DNA of 64,000 nucleotides from Symbiodinium sp. CCMP2592 (GCA_905221615.1 CAJNDT010002002.1:186001-250000), one strand, 5' to 3'; shown: positions 1 to 10,631, counted from the first letter of the stretch. The notes: generated from the sequence alone by a model not told the origin. A program made the numbers and translations.

Positions 1-1
1 G

Positions 2-661
2 TTGTTGATTCCGCCGCGGTCGCCACATGCTGTTCCGACCTTTTCGCAGTGCATGATCGGGCATGCCGGGGAGACTCATGAGGCAAATTTGCTTCTTGAT
101 TTCCTGGAGTTCAACGAGTGCGGTCGACTCGCGCTGCTGTGTATGGCTGGAAGGGCCATTTTCGCAAGGGCCTTCCGGTATATGGTTCGGGAAGAACTGT
201 TGATACCAGCACCTCCTTTCCTGGCGACCACTGGCGGTTCAGGCATTGCCAACGAGATGATGTTGACCCTCAGGATGGACATGTGTCTCAGGCCGCTCTG
301 GACTTGGCACGGTTCCCTCATCTGTCAGGACTTGAAGAGATCCGTGACAACAGTACTGGCGTGCTGCAGCGTACCTACGAGGACTATGCAGAGGCCGCAG
401 CTGAGGATCAAGATCCAAGCGCGGTTCCTGAAGCTGCGTCCTCGTCTACGAGTGAATGCCTTGATGAGATTGACTGCTTTTGTGAGCCGGGCACGCAAAG
501 GCAAGGATCAACGGGGTTTCCGGGTGGTGGCCGAGGGCCACGAATGTGGCGTGCTTCGAGGTGCGTTGGAACAGCTGGGGGCGCATCGACCAGACAAGGC
601 TCATCAAATTGCGGCAGGCGGCAGGAGAACCCCGAAGCTTGCACGAACACGGGTTGCTTGA
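2..661 (+). CDS. Unrecognised GC-rich open frame, cut by the window edge
   Basis: An open frame of 219 codons runs from the window edge to a stop at 661. A second frame (118–672) is also open, so coding status is uncertain. I recognise no domain. The segment is GC-rich and free of telomere-like repeats, unlike the DNA that follows at 890. The composition and the basic C-terminal part would fit a decayed fragment of a retroelement polyprotein, but no pol motif (YVDD, DDE, RNase H) is visible. It could also be an exon of a gene lying to the left. Low confidence. Confidence 0.2.
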   Translation: MLIPPRSPHAVPTFSQCMIGHAGETHEANLLLDFLEFNECGRLALLCMAGRAIFARAFRYMVREELLIPAPPFLATTGGSGIANEMMLTLRMDMCLRPLWTWHGSLICQDLKRSVTTVLACCSVPTRTMQRPQLRIKIQARFLKLRPRLRVNALMRLTAFVSRARKGKDQRGFRVVAEGHECGVLRGALEQLGAHRPDKAHQIAAGGRRTPKLARTRVA

Positions 662-890
662 CTTTGGTGTAATTTAGTTTTACATAATTGGCCCAGCTTG
701 GCTACGCTGGCTCGACAGAGCTGTGGCTCGACAGAGCTGTTGCTAGCGCTGCAGCTTTCTTGACAACACGAGGCTACCACTTCGACGAGTCTCAACTTTC
801 TCCAGCCCAACTTCTATGCTTTCTGAGTAGTGGGTATAGGCTGTCGCTCAAAGTGGTCAAAGTCAAAGTCCATGACCCGAAATGAGACGC

Positions 891-912
891 CAAACCCTAA
901 ACCCTAAACCCC
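891..912 (+). repeat. Short telomere-like CCCTAAA run
   Basis: About three CCCTAAA units, the first such run after the GC-rich left-end segment. Confidence 0.8.
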
Positions 913-1770
913 AGGCTTGGTTGAGGGGTAATGGAGGGGGCTGAAGAAGTTATCGTCCCTGGACATTCGTTTTGTAGACTATGGCGAAATTGCGCAGACC
1001 CCTGTCTCATCGTGACTTGTTTAGGCGCGAGATAAGATTCGGGTTTAGGGGGTTTTGGGAATTGGCAGTTATTTTGGTTTGTAAGTCTGTGCTGGCTAAA
1101 AAAGATTACCGCCGCCGTATGGGTTTCGAGTAGGGTTGAAGGTGAGTTGGGAGGGAGTACAGGGGTTCTATAGGGCTTTACATGGGCTTTTCTCTATCGA
1201 CGTTTATGGGACAGGGTTCAGGGCAGCATGTCGGTTACTTTCGACATAAGCCCACGCAGGACATGGTTCCTTCAAAGGCGTTATCATATGGTCCACCTAG
1301 AATCCTTTATCCCTCCTTGAAAATGCCCTGGGTTTAGGGTTGATATGCTTACGGGTTCCCCAGTATTACTCGGTTCCCTTGCAGGGGTTACACTGTCCCT
1401 TCTTTAGTGGGCCCTGGGTTTAGGGTTGCACTCTTATTCTTCTGATTCTTACTATAAAAAATACACGGCGCCCCGGGCGCAGGCTCCGTCTACCGCTGCT
1501 TCAGCACCAGCACTTGCCCCTTTACGACGCTTTTTCGACTCCAACTGGGGCGCTGTCTTTGCTTGTCTGGTATTTTACTTTAACCCCGAATGGGTGGTTC
1601 TATAAATTCGAGGCCCTTTTCAGGGTCTTTTATATAAGGGTGCCGTACTATCTTGGGCACCTAGAAAGGGACACTAACTTAGAGAACTACCAAATGACTT
1701 ACCTTTTCAGAGCGTAAGTCCTGATAAGGAAGCTGAATTTGAGAGGTCGATTGATGAAGACATGTTTCTA

Positions 1771-1881
1771 TGCACCTTCAACTTACCTTTGGTTAGTAGG
1801 GAATGGAGGAATGGGGTACAACTATAACTACGATTATTACCATTCTTCCATTCCCTACTAACCAAAGGAAAGTCAAGTGCA
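1771..1881. repeat. Palindromic element, family H8
   Basis: Inverted arms of about 29 bp (1786–1814 and 1840–1868), reading CCTTTGGTTAGTAGGGAATG and its complement, surround a short AT-rich loop. Weaker complementarity (TGCACCTTCAA/AAGTCAAGTGCA) extends outward. A MITE-like foldback with no coding capacity. Confidence 0.75.
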
Positions 1882-1931
1882 AAAGGTATGCATGCCGGAT
1901 AAGCCAGCTTGAAGCGCCCTGAAGCACTAGA

Positions 1932-2032
1932 CGGTTGATGATACAAATCCTGCATGACCCATACTAAGGAATATACCATAATTCCCATAGTTTAGGGCCC
2001 TTAAGGTAATGCAAGATTTATATCATCAACCG
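1932..2032. repeat. Palindromic element, family H2 (copy a)
   Basis: Arms begin GGTTGATGATACAAATCC and end GGATTTATATCATCAACC in degenerate form. The loop has TAAGGAATATACCATAATTC. The same family recurs at 3268, 57712 and 62136, with a partial copy near 15480. Confidence 0.75.
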
Positions 2033-2090
2033 GAGAACCAGCTGAAACAGCCGATAGGGACTTTATGAAAGACACCCATTTCTACCCTTA

Positions 2091-2167
2091 GGCTCCATGG
2101 TAGTTCCTTTTGGGATTGCCCCATAGGATTCTACCTATGAACCCCCAAAAGGAACTACAATGGAGCC
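2091..2167. repeat. Palindromic element, family H9
   Basis: Arms GGCTCCATGGTAGTTCCTTT and AAAGGAACTACAATGGAGCC enclose a loop of about 35 bp. Single copy in the window. Confidence 0.75.
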
Positions 2168-2225
2168 CATTGGTAAACACTAACATTGCAAAAGGAACCT
2201 TGAAGAAGCACACCTTGTCAGGAAT

Positions 2226-2358
2226 CCTAAACCCTAAACCCTAAAACCCTATTCCCTAAACCCTAAACCCCAAACCCTAAAACCCTAAACCCTAAACCCT
2301 AAAACCCTAAACCCTAATACCCTAAACCCTAAACCCTATTCCCTAAACCCTAAACCCT
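2226..2358 (+). repeat. Telomere-like CCCTAAA array
   Basis: About 18 CCCTAAA or CCCTAAAA units with variants such as CCCTATT and CCCTAAT, all in one orientation. Confidence 0.9.
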
Positions 2359-2880
2359 CGAAGGAACCCGGTCCTGGTTCTAGGTCTTGGGTTTCGGGGT
2401 TTCGGGGCTTCAGGGGTTTAAGGTTTGTAGAAGGCTTGGATCTAAGGATCTCCCTGTGGGGTTCAAGAGTCTTTGAAGGCTTCTGGAGGGGTCGAGGGTT
2501 GAGGGTTTAGGGTTGAGGGTTTAGGAACGAGGCCCTCCACGATATACCTTACACTATTAAACCCTCAACAGCCCATAAACACTTCCAGAATGATGGGGTC
2601 CACATAAAGGGAGCCCTCACAAGAACCACGGCTTGCTTAATGCTGTAGCGTTGGTCGAGGTTTGTTAAGGTTTAGGGTTTGGTACGAAACTCCACAAGTC
2701 TGTAACCCTGAACCAAAGACCCCAAACTATCAGCGCTACATGCCGGAACTCAAGGAACAGCACCTGTGCGGTGGGACGCACTGGGAAGGCATGCGCTGTC
2801 TGCGAAGAAGGCCACTTGAGAGTATGGGCTTGGCAGAATGTGCTTACATTGCGCATCCATTCGCTTACTGTTTTACAACC

Positions 2881-2959
2881 CATACCCTAAACCCTAAACC
2901 CTAAACCCTAAACCCTAAACCCCTAAACCCTAAACCCTTAACCCTTAACCCTTAACCCA
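2881..2959 (+). repeat. Telomere-like CCCTAAA array
   Basis: About eleven units. The later ones drift to CCCTTAA. Confidence 0.9.
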
Positions 2960-3267
2960 AAAAATGTGGAGTATGACCCTTTGGCGCATAGGCGACAGCG
3001 TTTTGGATCTGGCGTGAAGGGCGGGGCTGAATTTTCAGAGACTCCTAGGGTTCCTATAGAGGGATCTATAAGGGTTCCTTTAAAGGCTCCTATAAGGGAT
3101 CTATAGGGTGTAGGTTTTGGGGATTCCGTTTTGGGTCTGGCGTGAAGGGTGAGCCGGAATCTGCCGCGACACTTTGGAGTGCAGGCTTTGGGTTTGAGGC
3201 TTTGAGGGGCTTTGTCCTAGGTAGTACTAGGGACACCCCTTTAAAGGGGACCTTTCTTAACCCTACT

Positions 3268-3364
3268 GTTGATGATATAAATCCTGCATTACCTTAAGGA
3301 CCCTAAACTCTGGGAATTATGGTATATTCCTTATTATGGGTCATGCAGGATTTATATCATCAAC
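3268..3364. repeat. Palindromic element, family H2 (copy b)
   Basis: Arms GTTGATGATATAAATCCTGC and GCAGGATTTATATCATCAAC. Both sides are flanked by copies of a CCCCTTTAAAGGGGA-CTTTCTTAACCCTA phrase (about 3235–3265 and 3374–3405). The element thus sits inside a duplicated CCTTTAAAGG sequence, as a large target duplication or a larger composite would give. Confidence 0.8.
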
Positions 3365-3849
3365 CGTAGGGAGACCCCTTTAAAGGGGATCTTTCTTAAC
3401 CCTATATGCTTATGGCTCTTTCCAGGGACCTTGCTGAGAGGGTCTATATGCCCAAGGGTCCCCTTATCCTAACTCCCAACTTAAAGGATCATGCGGCGTA
3501 GTAGCTAGGCTGATTATTAGGGTAATTTTACTTTTGAGCTTCATATAACCTCATACTTACGAAGTCCCATGATGCTCCAAGCAGGCTGTTGGGCTTCTAG
3601 TTTGAAAAGCCGTGGCGCGGCATTTTCCGCAAGGGAAAGCTTTTGAACAGGTCTTAACGCCGTTTTTGAGCCTGAACTCTAAACCCCAAACCCCCACATC
3701 CTAAGCCCTAAACTTGATGGAAATCCTGACAGGCAGCGCTTCAAGGAACCCTTTAAAGGAACCCTTCTATCAAAGGGGAGAAGGAGGGACCCTTAATGGG
3801 GACCCCTACCCTATGATGGGCTAAATAATGGGTATATGCTAGCTATATT

Positions 3850-4021
3850 AAGGGTATATACCCTAAACCCTAAACCCTAAACCCTAAACCCCTAAACCCT
3901 AAACCCCTAAACCCCTAAACCCTAAACCCCTAAACCCCTAAACCCTAAACCCCTAAACCCCTAAACCCTAAACCCCTAAACCCTAAACCCTAAACCCCTA
4001 AACCCCTAAACCCTAAACCCT
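3850..4021 (+). repeat. Telomere-like CCCTAAA/CCCCTAAA array, longest in window
   Basis: About 23 units mixing CCCTAAA and CCCCTAAA in a single orientation. Confidence 0.9.
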
Positions 4022-4134
4022 TACCTAGATCTCCTCTTTTTACCCTTGGATTCTAATCTCGAAGCTGCGAGGCCTAAACCCCAAAACCCAAACTCTGGGC
4101 ATCCCTGAATTCCTTTTGAACAATTAGGTTTACG

Positions 4135-4245
4135 TTAGAAGCTGCCCCCACCCTGTGATAGTGACTAGAAGGATTATATAGGATTATATTAGGGCCCTAT
4201 TATATTCCTATCATACCACTATTACAGGGTGGGGGCAGCTTCTAA
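4135..4245. repeat. Palindromic element, family H3 (copy a)
   Basis: Arms TTAGAAGCTGCCCCCACCCT and AGGGTGGGGGCAGCTTCTAA. The loop contains TATAGGATTATATTAGGGCC. Related copies lie at 7437 and 59113. Confidence 0.85.
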
Positions 4246-4524
4246 GGTTTACGGCTTAGGGGTTAGGGCTCTCAAAAAGCGAGCCTCAACCCTTTAGCCC
4301 TCCCTAAACCCTGAAACCTTAAACCCTAAATCCTAAGCCCTAAACCCTAAATCCCGAAAAGCCCCCTAAACCCTAAACCCTAAACCAAAGAGCCCTTCCG
4401 CAAGAGGCTTCATCGGCGGCCACGATGGGGAATGCCAGCCTTTTAAGGTCAGCTGCGCCCAGGAGTCGACGGAGGCTCGGGGCCGTCCCCCGACCTTCCT
4501 TTTGTCCTTTAAGGGTTCCTGGTT

Positions 4525-4590
4525 TAGGGTTTAGGGTTTAGGGTTTCAGGGTTTAGGGGTTTAGGGTGTAGGGTTTCGGGACCATTGAAG
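4525..4590 (-). repeat. Telomere-like TTTAGGG array, opposite orientation
   Basis: TTTAGGG units on the + strand, reversed with respect to the 2226–4021 arrays. Confidence 0.85.
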
Positions 4591-5139
4591 GGTTGCTTTC
4601 AGGGATCCTCCAAGAAATCCTGTAAGGGTTCGTGTAAGGATTAGGGGTTGAGGGTTAGGGGTTTAGGGTTACCCGGACCTTCAAGCATCCTACGTGTTTA
4701 CTCCTCATGAGGATCTCCTTATATAAATCCTGAAAACCAGCAGGTAGGTTTTTGGGGATAACGGTTCGGGGTTCAGGGTTCAGTCCACGTCCAGGAGTGG
4801 GGGCTTGGGTTTCTTGCTTTGAGGGTTCGGGATTTCGGGTTTAGGGTTAGTTACGATTCTATGCGAATGTCCTCCAACTACTGCAACCGCAGGAGGGTGT
4901 CAGGTGTATGCTATATAGGCTTTTGTTCTAGAGCCGAGGTTGCCAAGCCATGTATTCCTCATTCCTCATTCCTCAGAAACTCACTCAACCATGGTGGCAT
5001 TTGCGGTTTCCCCTAAACCCTAAACCCTAAACCCTAAGCCTTAAACCCTACTTAAGCGGCATGGAGTCGCAACTTCGCAAGTAGCAGCAGGTCTAGCAGA
5101 TGACTTTTTCATGGGCCCAGCACCCGCCAAGCCCAGAGC

Positions 5140-5320
5140 CTCCAAAACCCCTCAATTAAGGAATATACCTTAAATTATAATAGGATCCCTAATATGAGTT
5201 TAAGGTATATTCCTTAATTAAGGGGTTTTGGAGTCCCCTAAACCCTAAACCCTATAGATCCCTTATAGATCCCTTTAAAGGAACAGGTATATTCCTTAAT
5301 TAAGGGGTTTTGGAGGCTCT
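5140..5320. repeat. Composite palindromic element, family H1 (copy a)
   Basis: Palindrome 5140–5233 has arms TCCAAAACCCCTCAATTAAG and CTTAATTAAGGGGTTTTGGA. It is followed by CCCTAAACCCTAAACCCTA, a CTATAGATCCCTTATAG phrase and a second copy of the right arm (5287–5320). The same order is found at 14932–15100, so the compound is the repeating unit. Confidence 0.8.
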
Positions 5321-5395
5321 GGGAGCTACAGGGATCGCCACAGGCCTACAGCCCCTGCGCCGCAACCCCAATGCTTCTACCCAGAAGGGTTTCTC

Positions 5396-5463
5396 GGGTT
5401 TAGGGTGTAGGGTTTAGGGTTTAGGGGTTTAGGGTTTAGGGTTTAGGGTTTAGGGGTTAGGTT
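5396..5463 (-). repeat. Telomere-like TTTAGGG array
   Basis: About nine TTTAGGG or TTTAGGGG units on the + strand. Confidence 0.9.
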
Positions 5464-5825
5464 TCGTAAGCCCAAAACCACCATGCAAAGCTGGAGCAAA
5501 GCTTAGATTGCAGGCGAGCGTGGCACAATTCATGGCGATCCTCATTCCGATCGCAGTTTTACTGAGCCTGGGCTTTACATTCCCTGACTCCTAAAGTACA
5601 TATAATTAACAACACGACGAGCCCTAGCAAGGCAAGTTGTCTTGGAGGGTTCACATAGATCCTGATCCAAATTAGGGTTTTGTGTTTAAGGCTTAGGGTC
5701 TACCCGAACCATACACCCTAGACCCTAAAACGTTTCAAGGCTCACGGTTAACGGCTGAGGCTTTCGGATGCATGGACTGGTCATGGGTTAAGGGGTTTAG
5801 GGAATAGGGATTAGGGGTTAGGGGT

Positions 5826-5926
5826 TACTTAGAGGATCATGGGACTTAGTAAGTAGGTTATATGGGGTTATCCGAATTATAACCTACTTATAACCTTACT
5901 TACTAAGTCCCATGAGCCTTCAAGTA
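5826..5926. repeat. Palindromic element, family H6 (copy a)
   Basis: Arms TACTTAGAGGATCATGGGAC and GTCCCATGAGCCTTCAAGTA with an inner CTTACTTACTAAG/CTTAGTAAGTAGG match. A second full copy is at 58278 and a remnant at about 5955–5998. Confidence 0.8.
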
Positions 5927-6361
5927 AGGGTTAGGGTACGACTCTGCACAACTACAACACATGACCCTACCAACTAAGTCTCCTGATCCTTCAAGTTAGC
6001 TCAAAGCCCACGCTCCTAAGGCCTGCACTTGCACTACCAAGCCCTAAGCCTTCTTCTTCTCTCGGGTTTTTTTATTCCACGTGCCTCAAGGGACACGGTT
6101 TTTTCCCCCCGGTCTCACGTTTTTACACAGTGAATGTCTAGTTGAAACCCGGAGCCTATACTGCCACGCGCTGAACCATAGCCCTTGAACCCCGAAGCAC
6201 AGTGAAGCCATGACTAAAGGCCCCGCAAGACCTTTTCACATAAAGGCACTATACAAATCCATAAAGGGACCCATTATAGAACCCTTATAGAACCCGTAAA
6301 GGAACCCTCAAAGGGACGCTCGAAGAGGCTCATCTGACCTCACAGATCTCAAAACAAAGAT

Positions 6362-6471
6362 GGGAGTTTCCGAAAATAGGGCCCCCCTAATATAGTACAC
6401 TAAATAGTAGGATCCTTATTATAAGGACCCCCACATAAGGTGCCCCCCCAGTTGCGGAGATTCCATTATGT
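6362..6471. repeat. Palindromic element, family H4 (copy a)
   Basis: Starts GGGAGTTTCCGAAAATAGGG and contains CTAAATAGTAGGATCCTTAT. Other copies are at 13640, 60798, 61015 and 63490. The outer TTTCCGAAAATAGGGG motif is the family signature. Confidence 0.7.
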
Positions 6472-6539
6472 GAAGCACCCAAAAGAGAGCCCCAGAATGG
6501 AGTCAACACAGGACCAGCATAAGGCTTTAGGTCTTCGGA

Positions 6540-6790
6540 CTTTGGGGAACTAGCGTTTAGGATTTTAGGTGTAGGGTTTAGGCTCTAGGGACTTTAGGGT
6601 TTAGCCGGGGGTTTAGGATTTAGGTTTAGGGTTTAGGCTTTAGGAACTTTGGGGTTTAGGATTTAGTTTTAGGGTTTAGGCTTTAGGAACTTTGGGGTTT
6701 AGGATTTAGGTTTAGGGTTTAGGCTTGAGGAACTTTGGGGTTTAGGATTTAGGAACTTTGGGGTTTAGGATCTTTAGGGCTTAGGGGAAG
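6540..6790. repeat. Degenerate TTTAGG tandem repeat with higher-order unit
   Basis: Telomere-like words are organised into a roughly 43 bp higher-order unit containing GGAACTTTGGGGTTTAGGAT, repeated about 3.5 times (clearest 6600–6775). Confidence 0.7.
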
Positions 6791-6864
6791 CCCTGCCAGG
6801 ATCGCATTGGGCATGGTATGGTTGGCAAGGCGCCACCAGCAGGCGGCCGTGGTTGGCTTCTAAT

Positions 6865-6966
6865 GGTCCAACGGACCCAATAATTAGGTACTCGGTTTTA
6901 GGATAGTAGTTATGTAGGTGGCTATTTTGGAGAGTATATGATAATTGGGTACTTGGACCCTTGGGG
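6865..6966. repeat. Imperfect foldback, family H12 (copy a)
   Basis: Starts with ACGGACCCAATAATTAGGTA, contains GGATAGTAGTTATGTAGGT and ends with ACTTGGACCCTTGGGGT. It matches 61326–61427 over its whole length with imperfect inverted ends. Confidence 0.65.
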
Positions 6967-7436
6967 TGTTCTTGTGCCGGGGGTTCACTGGTCCTTACGA
7001 GGTTCTATGAGGATTTTTTCAGGGTTTCAGGGTTTCCTTTCTTTTAGTACTGGAGCTTTTCGGGGGTTTGGGTTTGAGGCTTGCGGGGTCTTGGGGTTCT
7101 TCAGTTGAGGCGGCTGAGGGCTTTCGCGTCTAGGGGTTCGGTTTGGGGTGTTGATACAGCTTGTGGACTTTTGGTGGAGTTTTGGTAGGGGCTGAAGGCT
7201 TTGAGCTCGTGCAGGTATCCATGTAAACCTCAAGCTTAACAAGACATTATGTGCGAACATTGGATTCAAAGGCTTCAAAACCTCACCGTAGCCCCTACAA
7301 GTTTTTTGTGAGCCTTAGAAAGGCTCCCATATACACCTTCACAGAAGCCTTCTTGAACCCCTAGAATGGAAGCTTCAGGTCGCGGATGACCCTAAAGCCT
7401 GACCCCTAAACCCTAAAGAGCCTTAAACCCTAAGCC

Positions 7437-7540
7437 TTAGAAGCTGCCCCCACCCTGTAATAGTGGTAGAATAGGAATATAATAGGGGCCCTAATATAAT
7501 CCTATATAATCCTTATAGTCACTATTACCCTACCTGGGGA
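7437..7540. repeat. Palindromic element, family H3 (copy b), right arm decayed
   Basis: Intact left arm TTAGAAGCTGCCCCCACCCT. The right side keeps only TAGTCACTATTACCCT before diverging. Confidence 0.7.
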
Positions 7541-7633
7541 TCCCAAACCCTACTGTTTTAGGGGTTGGACCCTCTTATTTAGGGGTCATGACCCACTGTT
7601 TTGCAGGGTTTGGGGGTACAGGTAAACCCAAAC

Positions 7634-7967
7634 TGTTGAAGGTGTGCACCCTGGGTGGCCATACCCTGCAGCGAAGCTCACGCAGAATGTTTTCTATGGC
7701 TGGGCACAGAGGCGACTCACGATCTCAACGAAGCAAAAAGAGAACCGACAAACCAACAAACGACCAGTACAGCTTTACAAGTTGTTGGTTACAGTACACA
7801 TGGCTCAAGAGGCTTACCTTTCGTAGCCTTCCCCTACGAGCCGAAGCATAACAGCGCACAAACACTTGCAGACTACAGGTACCTAGCAGCTATACAAGGG
7901 CCCTGAAAGCTAGCCACAACTGCAAACTACAAGTGCTGATCACTGACATGCTGGAGCGTTTTCAACC
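7634..7967 (-). repeat. 3' LTR of the retroelement
   Basis: 334 bp, nearly identical to 10213–10546. The terminal base at 7967 is C where the other copy has A, so the internal edge of this LTR has lost its canonical CA. Confidence 0.85.
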
Positions 7968-8618
7968 TCCTCCTTGGCTCGCTCGTCAGGGCGACGCCAC
8001 AAGCTGCGTATTTACAGCATGTCATCTTCGCCTGACCTCGAACCTTCTGGCACCTCAGCGTGTTTAGAGACCTGTGCGGTGGCGGTCTCTGCAGACGCGG
8101 CACAAGTTGCGGGTGGTTAAGGGTGTATTACGCCTTAAACACCCAACAAGTCTGATCTAGAGGCTAGCTGGGTGATCAGTCCAGTTTGCCGTTTTGCATA
8201 AGTAATAAACAAAACTTTCTCGAGGATATCCAAGACTGTACATAGAAGTGCACGTAGGGTGCAAATTAGGGTTTCGAGTGGCCTGGCTGGTTTACCCCCA
8301 GCACACAAGCGAGTGCTACAGGCCTTCTGCACACAGGTTCGGGACTACGAGTACCTATTAATTCGGGTCACCCAAACCAGTTAAGGTCTGACAGGGGACC
8401 GGCTTTCGCTGCTGCAAGGAGTTGGCTCATCACGACAGCTCCTCCTGGGCTTGTACCTCTGAATTAACACAGGGCCAAGTGCACATATGCTCTCTTTGGC
8501 TTGAGCGGCACTACGTGCTTTTCAAAACAGCGTGGCTGAAGCAAAAGGCTTCAACACAAGGCCTACCCTTGGGGTGGCTGCACTCCCTCTAAACTGCACC
8601 ATCATTTGAGCGCGGACC
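7968..8618 (-). other. Non-coding 3' internal region of the LTR element
   Basis: Between the gag stop and the 3' LTR. I see no substantial frame or pol remnant, only the purine-rich tract at its end. Confidence 0.5.
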
Positions 8619-10241
8619 TCATGCATCAAACAACTGATTGGTTGGCAGCGCGGCAACTGCCTGACAAATGCCTTGAAGAACCTGGGGCGAAACAGTTGTT
8701 GAGTCTTGCGTTGGGGCACTTGGCAGTGCGAGTTGAAGCTGCGATGATGGCTGCTCCTCCTGGGTTGAAAGCTGGAGGGAATGATGAGAAGCTTGAGGAC
8801 CTGAAGCGTGCGAAGCGTGCTGTGTTGCCTGCACGACCTGAAGCGCAGCCTGAAACACAGTCGCCAACGCTTGCAGTAAGTCTTGACGGCCTGGGATTGC
8901 TCCCGGCTGTAATCTCCTGCCAGTGCCAGCTGCAAACTGCAGCTTGTCCTGCTCCTCCTCATTCGATCTACTCTGGTGTCCAGAGCTAGAGGACCGAGTA
9001 CCGGCACCTAACAACCCTAACAACAAACCAGTTAAACCCTGAGGCTCAGCGGCAGGAGGAGGAGGAGTTGAGGAAGGGACAGGGGTCATTGCATCCCCGG
9101 ACGTTGTAGCAGTGCGCGAACCAAGCCCACTATCACCAAACCTACTAAAACTAACCTCCTTAGCACCCACCTGCTGCAACGCCGGCGCCTCATATCCACC
9201 AGCCTGCTGAGACTGAATCCTCCAGACTTCAGCCTCAGCACGACCGGTTTTCTCCTGTTCCTTTCGCAAGCGCTGCTTCAACCCTTCAAGCTGTGGCGCC
9301 ACTTCTGCCTGAATCGCATCATGCGGAATAGATGAGGACTCGGTGTGGGGATGCCTGTCTGGAGACCCGTAGAGCAAGGGAGCCCTTTGCTCCATGGCAG
9401 CAAGCTGCTGCGCGTTGGCACCAGTGAACAACGGCATCGGCACTTGACACTCATCTTGCAGGACGCGGCCTCCTCTCTCGAGGGGCTGTAGTGGCCGCGA
9501 CGGCCTTGGAGGAGAAGTCAGTGGACTGGGAGCCCACCCTTGCGGCAGTGGCTGTACGTTCGCCGCGCCACCAAACAGAGACTGCACTCTTCCTAGCAAC
9601 TGACTAGCAAAAGCCTGAGCCCCAGTCTGCATGACCGCTGACGCCCCGTACGCCGTTGATCTGGGCGTTTCAAAGCCCTCAGCACTACTTCCAGGTTTCG
9701 CTGCAGATGGGTTGTGCCCTGAGACGCCTGCGGCAACATTGATCTGAGCGCTAGCCATTCCACTTTCGGTGGCCACACTGAAACCCTGAGTCACTGCAGT
9801 TGCATCTCCATGCACCCCACTCGCATCAGCGACCTCCGCGGTAGATACTGCTTCATACGTAACGCCAGCTGTACCCAAGCCTCCAACCTGGCCTAGTGTT
9901 CCATCGCCTCCTGTCCTACCGACTGCTGAAACTCTCGGTCGGCCGGCTGTTCCAACAGTTTCTTGCGGCAGCTGAGGGGATGGCACTGGACCAGCTGTGG
10001 AAGTCGATGGCCCCGACGACGCATCCATCATAGTTTGCTGGATTCCATCCCCAATAGGCTGCGCAAGCCCAGAGGGCGATGGCACTCCAACTCCGGCGGT
10101 TGTACCATTCACTGTAGTCTGCGGTGCATCCCCGCCTCCCCGCACTCCAGGCAGAGAGGCCGGAGAAGCCACCGCTCCGGTTGCTTCTGGCCCAGGCGTT
10201 GGGCTCATCACCTGTTGAAGGTGTTCACCCTGGGTGGCCAT
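8619..10241 (-). CDS. gag: Gag-like protein of the LTR element
   Basis: A 540-codon frame on the minus strand and the only long open frame of the element. The first half is Ala/Gly/Pro/Ser/Thr-rich and looks disordered. The middle contains ALLEQRAPLLYG-type sequence (here EQRAPLLYGSPD, near residue 295), which I associate with the N-terminal gag part of dinoflagellate copia polyproteins. It is followed by a charged, probably coiled-coil stretch with LKQRLRKEQEKTGRAEAEV (about 325–345) and a Gln-rich end. There is no zinc knuckle and no pol. The start codon lies within the 5' LTR, so the transcript must begin upstream inside the LTR. The family assignment is from memory; the retroelement context (LTRs, target duplication) is directly visible. 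Confidence 0.65.
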   Translation of the reverse strand: MATQGEHLQQVMSPTPGPEATGAVASPASLPGVRGGGDAPQTTVNGTTAGVGVPSPSGLAQPIGDGIQQTMMDASSGPSTSTAGPVPSPQLPQETVGTAGRPRVSAVGRTGGDGTLGQVGGLGTAGVTYEAVSTAEVADASGVHGDATAVTQGFSVATESGMASAQINVAAGVSGHNPSAAKPGSSAEGFETPRSTAYGASAVMQTGAQAFASQLLGRVQSLFGGAANVQPLPQGWAPSPLTSPPRPSRPLQPLERGGRVLQDECQVPMPLFTGANAQQLAAMEQRAPLLYGSPDRHPHTESSSIPHDAIQAEVAPQLEGLKQRLRKEQEKTGRAEAEVWRIQSQQAGGYEAPALQQVGAKEVSFSRFGDSGLGSRTATTSGDAMTPVPSSTPPPPAAEPQGLTGLLLGLLGAGTRSSSSGHQSRSNEEEQDKLQFAAGTGRRLQPGAIPGRQDLLQALATVFQAALQVVQATQHASHASGPQASHHSLQLSTQEEQPSSQLQLALPSAPTQDSTTVSPQVLQGICQAVAALPTNQLFDA

Positions 10242-10546
10242 ACCCTGCAGCGAAGCTCACGCAGAATGTTTTCTATGGCTGGGCGCAGAGGCGACTCACG
10301 ATCTCAACGAAGCAACAAGAGAACCGACAAACCAACAAACGACCAGTACAGCTTTACAAGTTGTTGGTTACAGTACACATGGCTCAAGAGGCTTACCTTT
10401 CTTAGCCTTCCCCTACGAGCCGAAGCATAACAGCGCACAAACACTTGCAGACTACAGGTACCTAGCAGCTATACAAGGGCCCTGAAAGCTAGCCACAACT
10501 GCAAACTACAAGTGCTGATCACTGACATGCTGGAGCGTTTTCAACA
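10213..10546 (-). repeat. 5' LTR of the retroelement
   Basis: 334 bp with TG...CA ends, followed by target duplication CAAAC at 10547–10551. It contains the gag start codon (10239–10241). Confidence 0.85.
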
Positions 10547-10631
10547 CAAACCCTAAACCCCCCTCCTGGCCCATGGGGCCTTCCGACCAAGGGATAACTG
10601 CAGTTGGAAAAAGAAGGAGCTCAAAAAAAAA

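Larger units (their letters stand above)
662..7628. other. Gene-free mosaic of telomere-like repeats and palindromes
   Basis: No convincing gene is seen. The stretch alternates CCCTAAA/TTTAGGG-like runs, degenerate GGGTTCC/CCTTTAAAGG phrases and discrete palindromes, listed separately. Short open frames here translate telomere-like repeat (NPKP-type peptides) and are not genes. The orientation of the telomere-like repeat flips several times, so this is interstitial DNA and not a chromosome end. Confidence 0.75.
7629..10551 (-). mobile_element. Gag-only LTR retrotransposon (copia-like), non-autonomous
   Basis: Two 334 bp direct repeats (7634–7967, 10213–10546) bounded by TG...CA and flanked by a 5 bp target duplication, CAAAC (7629–7633 and 10547–10551). 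The element reads on the minus strand. The 5' LTR is the right-hand one, and a gag-like frame starts 29 bases inside it. A purine-rich tract (AAGGAGGAGG on the minus strand, next to 7967) precedes the 3' LTR. The internal part is only about 2.2 kb and has no protease, integrase or reverse transcriptase, so the copy must have moved with enzymes supplied in trans. The LTRs differ at about five positions, suggesting fairly recent insertion. The site lies in telomere-like filler. No clear primer-binding site was identified. Confidence 0.85.

Noticed and set aside
2226..4021. True chromosome end
   Set aside because: The CCCTAAA arrays are short, degenerate, interrupted by hairpins and reverse orientation at 4525, so they are interstitial.
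7588..7906. Small genes at the two LTRs (also 10234–10485)
   Set aside because: Both are overlapping frames within duplicated LTR sequence.
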